Shown here: in pieces, positions 23,359 through 34,352 of the stretch
Position numbering within the stretch: the stretch's first letter is position 1
Layout of the letters: each line of letters begins with the position of its first letter
NCBI RefSeq assembly: GCF_905171765.1
Contig: NC_053389.1
Coordinates: 780,400,772 to 780,464,771, forward strand
DNA: 64,000 nucleotides
Source: Bufo bufo
Lineage: Eukaryota; Chordata; Amphibia; Anura; Bufonidae
Direction: 5' to 3'
Translations under genes and position numbers: made by a program
The notes under the pieces: model-generated
The model's database searches: none
The model's input: the letters and a program-made list of their open reading frames with translations, nothing else
What the model was told of the DNA's origin: nothing

Positions 23359-26300
23359 GGCCTCATGCACACGACCGTTGTGTGCATCCATGGCCGTTGT
23401 TCCGTTTTCCGTGATTTTCTGCGGACCCATTGAGTTTCAATGGGTCCGTTGAAAACTCGGAAAATGCACCGTTGTTCATCCGCGGCCGTGATCCGTGTTT
23501 CCTGTCCATCAAAAAAATATGACCTGTCCTATTTTTTTGACGGACAACGGTTCACGGACCCATTCAAGTCAATGGGTCCGTGAAAAAACACGGATGCACA
23601 CAAGATTGGCATCTGCGTCCGTGATCCGTGGCCGTTGGCAACTTTCACACAGACGGATCGCAGATCTGTCTGCATAAAAGCTTTTTCAGATATGAGTTTT
23701 CACTTCGTGAAAACTCATATCCGACAGTATATTCTAACACAGAGGCGTTCCCATAGTGATGGGGACGCTTCAAGTTAGAATATACTGAGAACTGTGTACA
23801 TGACTGCTGCCTGGCAGCACCCAATCTTTTACAGGGGGCTGTGATCCGCACAATTAACCCCTCAGGTGCCGCACCTAAAGGGTTAATTGTGCGTATCATA
23901 GCCCCCTGTAAGAGATCAGGTGCTGCCAGGCAGGAGGGGGCAGACCCCCTCCCTCCCCAATATTATATTCATTGGTGGCCAGTGCGGCCTCCCCTCTCCC
24001 CCCCCCAGTTAAAATCACGTTTCGAATCCCCCATCATTGGTGGCCAGTGCGGCCTCACCTCTCCCCCCCCCCTCGTTAAAATCACGTTCCGAATCCCCCA
24101 TCATTGGTGGCCAGTGCGGCCTCACCTCTCCCCCCCCCTTGTTAAAATCACGTTCCGAATCCCCCATCATTGGTGGCCAGTGCGGCCTCACCTCTCCCCC
24201 CCTAGTTAAAATCACGTTCCCCCATCATTGGTGGCAGTGGAGAGTTCCGATCGGAGTCCCAGTTTAATCGCTGGGGCTCCTATCGGTAACCATGTCAACC
24301 AGGACGCTACTGCAGTCCTGGTTGCCATGGTTACTTAGCAATTTTTAGAAGCATTATACTTACCTGCGAGCTGCGATGTCTGTGACTGGCCGGTCGCTCC
24401 TCCTACTGGTGTAGTGTCCCACTAGGTAGGCGTGGGCACTACACAAGGGTCAATTGGGTGATGCGTTACTCCTGCTCACAAGGGACAGAAATATTATATT
24501 TAACTATGCATTTAATGTATTCTTCTATGTGTTTTTATATGCAATGTTTCCCCTGTGTTATGTGTAAGCAGGCCTATTGGGGTGTAGTTAGGCATCCTAG
24601 ACACTAGAGGGAGATAGGGAGCCCCTAGTATAAATGTTCAGGCCCAGACAGGGAGGAGCTAGATCATAGTCAGGAGTCTGTGGAGACAGAAGTGAGAAGG
24701 CACCAGCCAGAGATATGCTTAGGGCCTCCTCCTGACATGCAGCTTGATAGCCCTGGCTGCTAGCTATGACCAGGAGGCTAGAGAAGAACTCTAGCCTGCC
24801 TGTAGATCAAGTGAGCCTTAGTTAGCTCAGAAGATACCCCAGTAGTAGGACAGGTCCTCCTGGGAGAAACCTGCAGCTTCCCTACCAAGCAAGGATAATA
24901 CAAGTTCAGATAAGTAACCTGATGGGCAGAAGTACTATAAAGTAAAGAGCAAGGGTCAATACTGGAGGAAGGATTTATATACCAAGGATTAAAGCCAGCA
25001 ATTAGGCATCCGGGCCTTGGGATCCAGCCAGCTAGAATAGCTGAAGGGGATAGAGCAGCATTGCACTGCAAAGCATTAACTGTTTGCCCTCCAAGTATCT
25101 TGCATGATTAATACCTGCCATTACTGAAAGGACACCTGCTTGTGGAGTATTGTTCAAGGGACTGCATCTTTATCAACTGTAACTGTCTGTACAAAGTTGT
25201 TTTTCCACCAAGTAAAGCAACGTTTAGTTCACCAACTGTGTACTCATTTACTACTACTACAAATCGGTGTGCCACCGTTACAGGCACTGGCGTCACAAAT
25301 CTTAAAGGGACCTTACCTCAGGCACTCAAAACACCCAGGGCACCTCACATACCATCAGGCCTGGTCCCTATCTTCAGAGTGTGCCCCAGAGGAACTAGTG
25401 TCTGCCTCTCCTTCACTGTTGCATGCCTGCCCAGGGTTCTCCTCACAAAAGTGAGTGACCCTCGATTGCCCATACCGTGACCTCACTGTCGCTATACCCT
25501 GCAGGTCTGGCGTGCTGCACTGGTAAGTGACAGGTCTGTGCTATAGGCAATGCGCCGCACAGACCTTTCACTTACCAGTAGGAGGAGCGCCCGGCCAGTC
25601 ACAGACATCGCAGCTCGCAGGTAAGTATAATGATTCTAAAAATTGCTAAGTAACCATGGCAACCAGGACTGCAGTAGCGTCCTGGTTGCCATGGTTACCG
25701 ATCGGAGCCCCAGCGATTAAACTGGGACTCCGATCGGAACTCTTCACTGCCACCAATGATGGGGGAACGTGATTTTAACTAGGGGGGGGGGGGGGGGGAG
25801 ATGTGAGGCCGCACTGGCCACCAATGATGGGGGATTCGGAACGTGATTTTAACAGGGGGGGGGGGAGAGGGGAGGCCGCACTGGCCACCAATAAATATAA
25901 TATTGGGGAGGGAGGGGGGTGTGCCCCCTGCTGCCTGGCAGCACCTGATCTCTTACAGGGGGCTATGATACGCACAATTAACCCTTGAGGTGCGGCACCT
26001 GAGGGGTTAATTGTGCTGATCACAGCCCCCTGTAAGAGATCGGGTGCTGCCAGGCAGCAGGGGGCAGTCATGTACACAGTTCGTAAGATATTCTAACTTG
26101 AAGCATCCCCATCACTATGGGAACGCCTCTGTGTTAGAATATACTGTCGGATATGAGTTTCACGATCTAACTCAAATCCGATGGTATATTCTAACATAGA
26201 GGCGTTCCCATTGTGATGGGGACGCTTCAAGTTAAAATATACCATCGGATTGGAGAAAACTCCGATCCTATGGTATATTAACTCCTGACTTTACATTGAA

Positions 26301-26564
26301 AGTCAATGGGGGACGGATCCGTTTGCAATTGCACAATATTGTGTCAACGTCAAACGGATCCGTCCACATTGACTTGCATTGTAAGTCAGGACGGATCCGT
26401 TTGGCTCCGCGCGGCCAGGCGGACACCAAAACGACTTTTTTTTCATGTCCGTGGATCCTCCAAAAATCAAGGAAGACCCATGGACGAAAAAACGGTCACG
26501 GATCACGGACCAATGGAACCCCGTTTTGCGGACCGTGAAAAAATACTGTCATGTGCATGAGGCC
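23359..26564. mobile_element. Large foldback element with TWA target flanks
   Basis: Both ends read GGCCTCATGCACA as inverted repeats, bounded by TTA (23356-23358) on the left and TAA (26565-26567) on the right. Much of it is inverted: about 23640-24405 pairs with about 25555-26170, including CCTGGTTGCCATGGTTAC and GGGGGCTATGATACGCACAA blocks. The left arm holds a tandem repeat of about 66 bp (CCATCATTGGTGGCCAGTGC with C-runs, 23970-24230). The right arm has a run of 17 G at 25782-25798. No transposase is seen, so it is non-autonomous. TWA flanks and relatives at 45433 and 56519 suggest a PIF/Harbinger-type origin. Confidence 0.7.
24410..25519 (+). mobile_element. LTR-like element in the foldback loop, 4-bp target duplication
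   Basis: Begins TGTAGTGTCCCACTAGG and ends GCGTGCTGCA, 1110 bp, flanked by CTGG on both sides (24406-24409 and 25520-25523). Contains a GGCACTGGCGTCACAA block, the reverse complement of which is shared with the copies at 2128 and 59202. No internal retroelement genes are present, so it is probably a solo LTR. Confidence 0.7.
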
Positions 26565-27070
26565 TAACTCTGACTTGTACTTCTCAACAACATTGTCCCT
26601 TACTTTTTTGGAGAGTTCCTTGGTCTTCATGGCAGTGTTTGGTTAGTGATGCCTCTTGCTCAGGTGTTGCAGCCTCTGGGGCCTTTCAATAAAGGTGTGT
26701 ATATGTAATGACAGATCATGTGACACAGGTGACATCATTTCACTAATTATGTGACTTCTGAAGGTAACTGGTTGCACCAGAGCTTTTTATGGGCTTTCTC
26801 ACAAAGGGGGTGAATACATACGCACAGGCCAATTTTCTGTTTTCTATTTCTAAACAATAGTTTAATTTATATATTTTTCTCTTTTCACTTCACCAACTTA
26901 TACTATTGTGTTCTGATCCATCACATAAAATTCAGATTAACAAAACATTGAAATTAAGGCTGTAATGTAACAAAATCCGAAAAAAGTGAGTGAAATACTT
27001 TTGCAAGGCACTGTAATGGCCAGTGCAAAAACTGCAGGATTTTATGTTTTTTGTCTAAATATAGATATTA

Positions 27071-27360
27071 TACAACCTATAATACGTGATGTGTTAGCCC
27101 AAGTAATGAATCATCACAGAACAATTAATATAAATATAAGTTTATTAATGTCAACATTTGAAAATCAATATACATGATGGATACAAGTTATGGTCCATAA
27201 AATCCAAGGGGGACTGTTCCCTCTTGGATTTTATGGACCATAACTTGTATCCATCATGTATATTGATTTTTAAATGTTGACATTAATAAACTTATATTTA
27301 TATTAATTGTTCTGTGATGATTCATTACTTGGGCTAACACATCACGTATTATAGGTTGTA
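27071..27360. repeat. Near-perfect 290-bp palindrome (143-bp arms, 4-base loop)
   Basis: The left arm starts TACAACCTATAATACGTG and the right arm ends CACGTATTATAGGTTGTA. The centre is the CTGT at 27214-27217. Only about two arm positions differ by eye, and both would be G-U pairs in RNA. The equivalent place in unit 1 (about 9375) has no such sequence, so this block is an insertion, together with about 30 bp to its right. It is likely a foldback MITE. Confidence 0.85.
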
Positions 27361-27564
27361 TATTGCTTTATGTGGCCCCTATTGGTCGTTGTGATAGAAA
27401 ATTAAAAATAACATCATCCAAAATTATTAAAAAATATGTTAAACATAAAAAGTGATTTAAACAGCAGGTCATTTTCTGATGACACATTCCCTTTATGAGA
27501 AATGAGGGACAGAGGGACTTGGGTCCAAATTAGGGACTGTCCCTCCATGGACACTTGTGAAGTC

Positions 27565-28143
27565 TGAAGCAGTGACATTTATGGACGATATAGAAACAAT
27601 CATTGATACTTACAGGCGATATAGAGACAAGCAGTGACATGTACAGGTGATATAGAGACAAGCAGTGACATGTACAGGCGATACAGAGACAAGCAGTGAC
27701 ATGTACAGGTGATATAGAGACAAGCAGTGACATGTACAGGCGATACAGAGACAAGCAGTGACATGTACAGGCGATATAGAGACAAGCAGTGACATGTACA
27801 GGCGATACAGAGACAAGCAGTGACATGTACAGGTGATATAGAGACAAGCAGTGACATGTACAGGCAGTGATACAGAGACAAGCAGTGACATGTACAGGCG
27901 ATATAGAGACAAGCAGTGACATGTACAGGTGATACAGAGACAAGCAGTGACATGTACAGGCGATACAGAGACAAGCAGTGACATGTACAGGTGATACAGA
28001 GACAAGCAGTGACATGTACAGGTGATATAGAGACAAGCAGTGACATGTACAGGCAGTGATATAGAGACAAGCAGTGACATGTACAGGTGATACAGAGACA
28101 AGCAGTGACATGTACAGGCGATACAGAGACAAGCAGTGACATG
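27565..28143. repeat. 31-bp minisatellite array 4
   Basis: About 19 units, preceded by the same transitional sequence (GAAGCAGTGACATTTATGG) found before the short block at 9535. It marks the right end of the third unit. Confidence 0.95.
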
Positions 28144-28690
28144 ACATGAAGGCACAGGCTGTGAAAGAGATCAGCTGTAAAGTATACAAACATAGAGGAA
28201 AGCAGTAACACAGGCAGTAATAAAGAGATGTAATGACCGATACAGAAAGAGACGGTGACAAGTAGTGACATCTACAGACAGAGCAAGAAAGAAAAATTGA
28301 CCTGTACAGGCAGTGATTACAGACAGTCTGCATACAGCGACAAGCAGTAACAGAAAAGCCCTGAGGTACACAGAGATAGCAGACAGGTAGTGACCCATAG
28401 AGACAGAGACAGGCATGGACAAATACAGGCAGACACAGAAACAGGCAGCGACACATTCAGGCAGACAGAGACAGGCAGTGAAACATACAGCCAGACACAG
28501 AGAAAATAGTTGACACATACAGGCAGACACAGAGACAGACAGTAACACAAACAGGCAGTGACACATACAGACAGACACAGAGACAGGCACTGACACATAC
28601 AGACAGACACAGAGACCGGCACTGACATATACGGGCAGACATAGAGAAAGGTACTGAGACATACAGGCAGACATAGAGACAGGCCATGCT
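28144..28690. repeat. Degenerate relative of the 31-bp repeat
   Basis: Loosely repeated GACAGGCAGTGACACATACAG and CAGACACAGAGACAGGCA phrases with a period in the low to mid 30s. This is probably an older edge of the same tandem family, no longer homogenised. It ends 125 bp before the next MMP21 exon. Confidence 0.75.
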
Positions 28691-28814
28691 AAGCCCGTAA
28701 CACGTGGATCTCTGTGGTTCTATAGAGCAGATATTTAGCTGTTAGGTTTAGTAGAAGAGCTGGACGTCTCTGATATTTACTGTGGTTTGCTGAGGGTCCA
28801 CCATGTCTTTTCAG

Positions 28815-29072
28815 GGGTCTGTGAAGGTCTATTTGATGCTGTCTTTGATTATCTATGGACAAAGTGGAGTTCTCGGGGGACACGGGACCTGAGATTCAAC
28901 ACTTTCTTTCTTAGAGGACGATGGTCTTGGTTGTATGAAAACAAAAACAACAGAACACGTCCCCGAGACCCAAGACTGATCTCTAGTGAATGGAGGATCC
29001 TGCTGCCAACCAAGCTGGATGCAGTTCTCCAAATCTGGGGGTCAACTAAGCAAGAAATATACTTCTTTGCAG
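28815..29072 (+). CDS. MMP21: MMP21 hemopexin-like exon 1
   Basis: This exon encodes about 85 residues plus split codons at both ends. It opens with GVCEGLFDAVFDYLW; that Cys is expected to pair with the last Cys of the propeller. FFLRGRWSWLYENKNNRT and the repeat-ending IWGSTKQEIYFFAG follow. The acceptor is TTTCAG|GG at 28814/28815 and the donor is GCAG|GTGAGA at 29072/29073, phase 1 at both ends, fitting the exons at 5035 and 46346. The match in order and spacing to the MMP21 hemopexin region is the main evidence for naming the gene. The 23.6-kb intron before it consists almost entirely of minisatellite and mobile elements, yet the splice sites and frame are intact. Confidence 0.92.
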
Positions 29073-29295
29073 GTGAGAACTTTAGAAATGTGTGATTCAC
29101 AGTCTTCAGCTCTTCGCCACGTCGAAAGCTATGGATCATCGTACCATGGCCACCTTGCCTCCTCCTGGGAGTTTGTTAAAGGAAATATTAATTATTGATA
29201 TTTATGCAAATCGCAATAATTAATATTCATAAATAGGCGTAAGTCGTCTAGTGATGCCTCCACCTATTTATACCAATTAAACAAACTATACTGAA

Positions 29296-29932
29296 TGTAA
29301 CGGACCGTTTCAGCAGACAAGGGGTTAAAATCCGTTTAGGCGATATGCCCCTTTCTGAGAGACAGGCACAGCTACTGCAGAACACCAAACTCCCGAAGTG
29401 GATACAAAATAGCACTCCAAACTGGAACCTCACGAATAGCTGCTAGCAGACGAACAGGAAAAGCATACAATCAGCTTACACTCCTGGCAATCAGTCTCTA
29501 ACAGCATACAGCGGATCCCCCCAATAACGAGACAAGGCTCCGTGTTGAGGGTCAAGCAGTGGTCTGACTGTACTTCAAGTACAGCCTCTTTTATTCACAA
29601 AAAACAAACATAGTACTGCCCACAGGGTTTTGAAATACGTCCAATCAGTAATTTACAACACATACAATGTAAGTACAGCAACCAATCGTTCACGCCCCCA
29701 GAGGACCAGAAGGGAGACTGCGACACAGGACAGATACAACATATCCCCACAATGCATCATGGTTTCCTCCTCTCTGTCCCGGAGACAACCGAGGAGCAAT
29801 CCAATTATCTCTCAGGACAAAGGGAAATCGCCAATACACATGTGGATACAACAGGACAGACATCACCATTTAAACACACAATGGGACAATGGGACAATAG
29901 AAACACACCCAGCATATTCCTGACAAGTTACA
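29296..29932 (-). mobile_element. Probable solo LTR (TGTAAC...GTTACA)
   Basis: Read on the - strand it starts TGTAACTTGTCAGG and ends CGGTCCGTTACA, 637 bp, with an AATAAA at about 29587-29592 (as TTTATT on +). No clear target duplication was found. No coding region adjoins it. The flanks 29073-29295 and 29933-30128 hold nothing recognised. Confidence 0.45.
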
Positions 29933-31500
29933 CTTATTATAAATTGTTACAACTTTGTGAGTTTACATTGTCCATACATATAACTTACATCAATTTAAAC
30001 AGTATAACTTGGGGACAAACCTATCCAAAATTCACTTGAATAGGTTCAGGGGTTTAAAAGTTAGTATGGGCCATAATCCTGAGGCAAGAGGCTTTTAAAC
30101 AGGCCTCTCCAAAATCCAGTGGCGAGGTTGGTTTCACCACACTGAATACCTTACTCTATACTGAACTACCTGCGTCTATTGCTGCGGCGCCTACTACAAC
30201 AAAAGACTACACACTGTGCTTAAATAAAAGGTATTTATTATAACACTACACGTTACAGTCTAATATTTGCTTATAATTATATATATCTATATCAATGGAA
30301 TAGATATTTATATTTATAGCAGCACACAACAATATTATATGTAAACACACTATAACAACACAGCAATACGGTACTAACTACACTAGACACAATCCCACTT
30401 CCAATATTCAAACCCAATATCTAACTACTCATAGTACTCATATACACATTAGCAGCCCACCCAACCTGGCTCTAAGCTGTCCCTAAGGGAGTAACGAGGG
30501 GTTAACACACACTCACTGCTGCTGGGGTAGGCAGGGCAGTAGTGAAGGGGTATTAAAGGGTAACAGAGGTTAAGTAGGGGCAAGAAGGGGGTACCAGGGG
30601 AGGTATAACAGGTGTTAAGTAGGGGTGAGCAGGAAGTACCAGAACAGGGGTTAGGTAGGGGCGAGCAGGGGGTACTAGGGGAGCAGGGGTTACCTTTGCA
30701 GGGGGTAATGAGGGAAATGCACTAAAGGGTTAATGCAGGGGGAATGCAGGGGAATAAGGGTTTGTTGGTGGTATAGGGAAAGGGTTAATGGAGGGGAATG
30801 ATATCGTTGGTGGTATAGGGAAAGGGTTAATGGAGGGGAATGATATCGTTGGTGGTATAGGGAAAGGGTTAATGCAGGGGAATAATATCGTTGGTGGTAT
30901 ATGGAAAGGGTTAATGCAGGGGAATACTCAGCCGATATTATGCTTGTTGTCCAGGGGGTGCTCGTTCCTCTAGGGGATGCTAGTTGAAATAATCTGTTGA
31001 GCGTAGCGCGCGCCGGACTATTTAAGTTCGGCGGCACTGGCTCCCGATCCTCCGGACCCCGGAGCGCGCTTCCAGGCGGGGGGATCCTTTGATCCTCCCA
31101 CCTGTGGAGCGGATGCACACCTCCGGTGCTGTAATTACAGCGCCGGAGGTCAGCCACATACAGGGGCATGGGAACTCTTTGTTCCTCTGTCCTTTGAAGA
31201 GGCCGACACTGGACATAATTGTCCAGATTTCGGTCTCTTCCACCCCCCCCCCAGCAGGCGCATTCCGGGGGGAGGGGGGGGGGCAACCAATGGAGACTGG
31301 CCATAGTTCCTTTGCCCATATATATGTTTATAGATACTTGGGGCACATCTATAAACATATATGAGCAGACTATATATAGGGGAATCTCTATGTATATACC
31401 CACCCCACCTGGACAGGCACATGTAAAAGGGCCAATATATATAAATATATAGATTTATATATATATGCATATATGTCAGGGCATATATATACTGTATATA

Positions 31501-33079
31501 CACTGCTCAAAAAAATAAAGGGAACACTTAAACAACACAATGTAACTCCAAGTCAATCACACTTCTGTGAAATCAAACTGTCCACTTAGGAAGCAACACT
31601 GAGTGACAATCAATTTCACATGCTGTTGTGCAAATGGGATAGACAACAGGTGGAAATTATAGGCAATTAGCAAGACACCCCCAATAAAGGAGTGGTTCTG
31701 CAGGTGATGACCTGACCACTTCTCAGTTCCTATGCTTCCTGGCTGATGATTTGGTCACTTTTGAATGCTGCCGGTGCTTTCACTCTAGTGGTGGCATGAG
31801 ACGGAGTCTACAACCCACACAAGTGGCTCAGGTAGTGCAGCTTATCCAGGATGGCACATCAATGCGAGCTGTGGCAAGAAGGTTTGCTGTGTCTGTCAGC
31901 GTAGTGTCCAGAGCATGGAGGCGCTACCAGGAGACAGGCCAGTACATCAGGAGACGTGGAGGAGGCCGTAGGAGGGCAACAACCCAGCAGCAGGACCGCT
32001 ACCTCCGCCTTTGTGCAAGGAGGAACAGGAAGAGCACTGCCAGAGCCCTGCAAAATGACTTCCAGCAGGCCACAAATGTGCATGTGTCTGCTCAAACGGT
32101 CAGAAACAGACTCCATGAGGGTGATATGAGGGCCCGACGTCCACAGGTGGGGGTTGTGCTTACAGCCCAACACTGTGCAGGACGTTTGGCATTTGCCAGA
32201 AAACACCAAGATTGGCAAATTCGCCACTGGCGCCCTGTGCTCTTCACAGATGAAAGCAGGTTCACACTGAGCACATGTGACAGACGTGACAGAGTCTGGA
32301 GACGCCGTGGAGAACGTTCTGCTGCCTGCAACATCCTCCAGCATGACTGGTTTGGCATTAGGTCAGTAATGGTGTGGGGTGGCATTTCTTTGGAGGGCCG
32401 CACAGCCCTCCATGTGCTCGCCAGAGGTAGCCTGACTGACATTAGGTACCGAGATGAGATCCTCAGACCCCTTGTGAGACCATATGCTGGTGCGGTTGTC
32501 CCTGGGTTCCTCCTAATGCAAGACAATGCTAGACCTCATGTGGCTGGAGTGTGTCAGCAGTTCCTGCAAGACGAAGGCATTGATGCTATGGACTGGCCCG
32601 CCCGTTCCCCAGACCTGAATCCAATTGAGCACATCTGGGATATCACGTCTTGCTCTATCCACCAACGTCACGTTGCACCACAGACTGTCCAGGAGTTGGC
32701 AGATGCTTTAGTCCAGGTCTGGGAGGAGATCCCTCAGGAGACCGTCTGCCACCTCATCAGGAGCATGCACAGGCGTTGTAGGGAGGTCATACAGGCACAT
32801 GGAGGCCACACACACTACTGGGCCTCATTTTGACTTGTTTTAAGGACATTACATCAAAGTTGGATCAGCCTGTAGTGTGTTTTTCCACTTTAATTTTGAG
32901 GGAGACTCCAAATCCAGACCTCCATGGGTTAAAAAATTTGATTTCCATATATTTTTTTTGTGTGATTTTGTTGTCAGCACATTCAACTATGTAAAGAACA
33001 AAGTATTTCAGAAGAATATTTAATTAATTCAGATCTAGGATGTGTTATTTTTGTGTTCCCTTTATTTTTTTGAGCAGTG
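31501..33079 (+). mobile_element. Tc1-like transposon with intact transposase
   Basis: This 1579-bp element starts CACTGCTCAAAAAAATAAAG and ends with the inverse, flanked by TA at 31499-31500 and 33080-33081. The right-hand copy of the same LTR (43800-43854) shows the target without the insertion, so both the boundaries and the event are confirmed inside the window. The inserted element is younger than the retrovirus. Confidence 0.95.
31751..32833 (+). CDS. Tc1/mariner-type DD34E transposase, intact
   Basis: An uninterrupted frame of 360 codons from ATG 31751; ATG 31796 (MRRSLQPTQ) is an equally good or better start, giving 345 residues. The N-terminal part (about 20-75) holds helix-turn-helix DNA-binding sequence with [18 protein letters not shown], followed by an Arg/Gly-rich linker. 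The catalytic triad is Asp167 (FTDESR), Asp258 (MQDNARPH) and Glu293 (LNPIEHIW), with exactly 34 residues between the last two. The protein would bind the inverted ends and cut and paste the element into TA sites in the nucleus. Every core motif is present, so the gene may still work. Expression is not shown by the sequence; no promoter of its own is evident. Confidence 0.92.
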   Translation: MVTFECCRCFHSSGGMRRSLQPTQVAQVVQLIQDGTSMRAVARRFAVSVSVVSRAWRRYQETGQYIRRRGGGRRRATTQQQDRYLRLCARRNRKSTARALQNDFQQATNVHVSAQTVRNRLHEGDMRARRPQVGVVLTAQHCAGRLAFARKHQDWQIRHWRPVLFTDESRFTLSTCDRRDRVWRRRGERSAACNILQHDWFGIRSVMVWGGISLEGRTALHVLARGSLTDIRYRDEILRPLVRPYAGAVVPGFLLMQDNARPHVAGVCQQFLQDEGIDAMDWPARSPDLNPIEHIWDITSCSIHQRHVAPQTVQELADALVQVWEEIPQETVCHLIRSMHRRCREVIQAHGGHTHYWASF

Positions 33080-33110
33080 TATATATTTAAATCTCACACT
33101 TCCCTCAACA

Positions 33111-34352
33111 ATCCCCCTGTTGTCGGGAACACGACAATAAACGTTTTGGGGGAATGGTTGGGATGTATTTGTCTCCTCAATCGCACTCTTGGTGACAGTT
33201 CAGGAAGGACTGAAGTAATATGGCTCTTAGGTACTTAGACATCACCCATCGCGACTAACACCTCCGACCTGCCCTTCACCAAACGTCTCCATCCACAGAA
33301 TACACCGTCTTCTTCCCGCTGGATAACTTTCTTGGCATCTTTGATTATGATCTTCAGGTATCAGCCACTCCCAATGTAGTCTATTCCTGACTCCGGAATG
33401 GCTTTAAGCTCGCCGTCTTTAGGTCACTCCACGCAGAAACCGTGGACTGTCCTTCTTTCTTTCTCTTTGTCAGTGTTGCTCTTCTGGCGCCAGCCACCCC
33501 TAATGTCAGTGCCAGTCTTTTGGTGTCAGTCACTCCCAATGATTCCGGAATGACTTTACCCTCAATCCATGTAGCACCTCCTTCTGGGGTACGGACGGCC
33601 GTAGGCTGGCTTCCTTTCAACACAAGTACAACTTCCATCTTGATTGAAGAATCAGTTGTTGGAGAGGTTCTCCCATGGACATATATACGTAGGTCTTTAC
33701 AAGGCAGGTTGAAAATTCTGGTAAGAGGGGATGTCATGGCACCTAAATTCTAACTGCGGGAAAGAACCCTGCAATACTACCATTCAGTCCAACCCTTACA
33801 AACGTTACCGTTGTAGAGGTAAAGTTGCAAATACTCTTCCCCACTCACACAAACAGGTCACATCCCTCCCAATACAGCCAAATTCAATTTAGTATGTGTA
33901 CCCATAGAGACTCATGCAACCTGGCATATCTCTCTACACTTCCAAAGACACTGGTAGGTTACAGACCCCCGTGTCAATGGGAAACGACTATAGGATGCAA
34001 GTGTGCGTCCAGCCATATTGTAGCATGGCTGTCACACACTTGCACCTAGAGTGTCCATGGGTACACAAGGAACTCATATGCAAATAATCAATATATATAT
34101 ATATATACACACAATACTATGAGGTCACAGGATGGCCTTGGATTACACCCCGAACCCTCATAGGAAAACCTACTACAATATAATATATATATATATATAT
34201 ACACACAATACTATGAGGTCACAGGATGGCTTTGGATTTTCATCCTGAACCCTCATAGGAAACAGTATGTCCATGCGATCTCTGGCTACAGGACTTTGTT
34301 GGAGCTATGTCCTGAGCCTCCTACGATTAACTTCGTGAAGTTCTGTCTGGTT
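33111..34352 (-). other. Retroviral sequence between env and the 3' LTR, with a 118-codon frame
   Basis: This is internal retroviral sequence. One - strand frame at 33381-33737 has 118 codons, is rich in Lys, Arg and Thr, and resembles nothing I recognise. It may be a remnant accessory gene or chance. At 34087-34262 there is a tandem duplication of about 110 bp containing an (AT)n tract and ACACACAATACTATGAGGTC. The purine-rich tract next to the LTR lies at about 33111-33120. Confidence 0.45.

Larger units (their letters stand above)
21966..27013 (-). mobile_element. Second Tc1-like element carrying nested insertions
   Basis: It starts CAGTGCCTTGCAAAACTATT and ends with the inverse TTTTGCAAGGCACTG, flanked by TA at 21964-21965 and 27014-27015. 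Unit 1 shows the uninterrupted target (TTAGACATAATGGCC around 9320), which proves insertion. The element has been enlarged to 5 kb by a foldback element (23359-26564), which itself contains an LTR-like element. A further 0.3-kb unrelated stretch lies at about 23045-23355 and includes an AATAAA. Confidence 0.9.
30129..33110 (-). repeat. 3' LTR of the endogenous retrovirus, split by a Tc1 element
   Basis: It begins on the - strand at 33110 (TGTTGAGGG), next to a purine tract read as CAACAGGGGGAT. It holds a T/A-rich U3 with a TATAAACATATATG hairpin (about 31316-31365), a TTAAATAG promoter-like element near 31020, a G-rich minisatellite of about 42 bp (GGTATAGGGAAAGGGTTAAT, 30770-30930), and an AATAAA near 30233. 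Without the inserted transposon it is about 1.4 kb. The left edge at 30129 is an inference. Confidence 0.6.

Noticed and set aside
23855..24267. Pro/Ser-rich frames in the foldback element
   Set aside because: They translate a 66-bp tandem repeat with C-runs whose inverse copy exists 1.6 kb away; this is a non-coding mobile element.
28171..28687. Cys/Val-rich - strand frames next to the MMP21 exon
   Set aside because: They come from degenerate units of the minisatellite family and are not conserved with any known protein.
29747..30039. Short + strand frames after the fourth MMP21 block, considered as an extra exon
   Set aside because: They lie in an LTR-like repeat, and the MMP21 protein is continuous from 29072 to 46346 without them.
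31859..32526. Frames of 144-161 codons on the - strand
   Set aside because: They are shadows of the intact transposase on the + strand and resemble no protein family.
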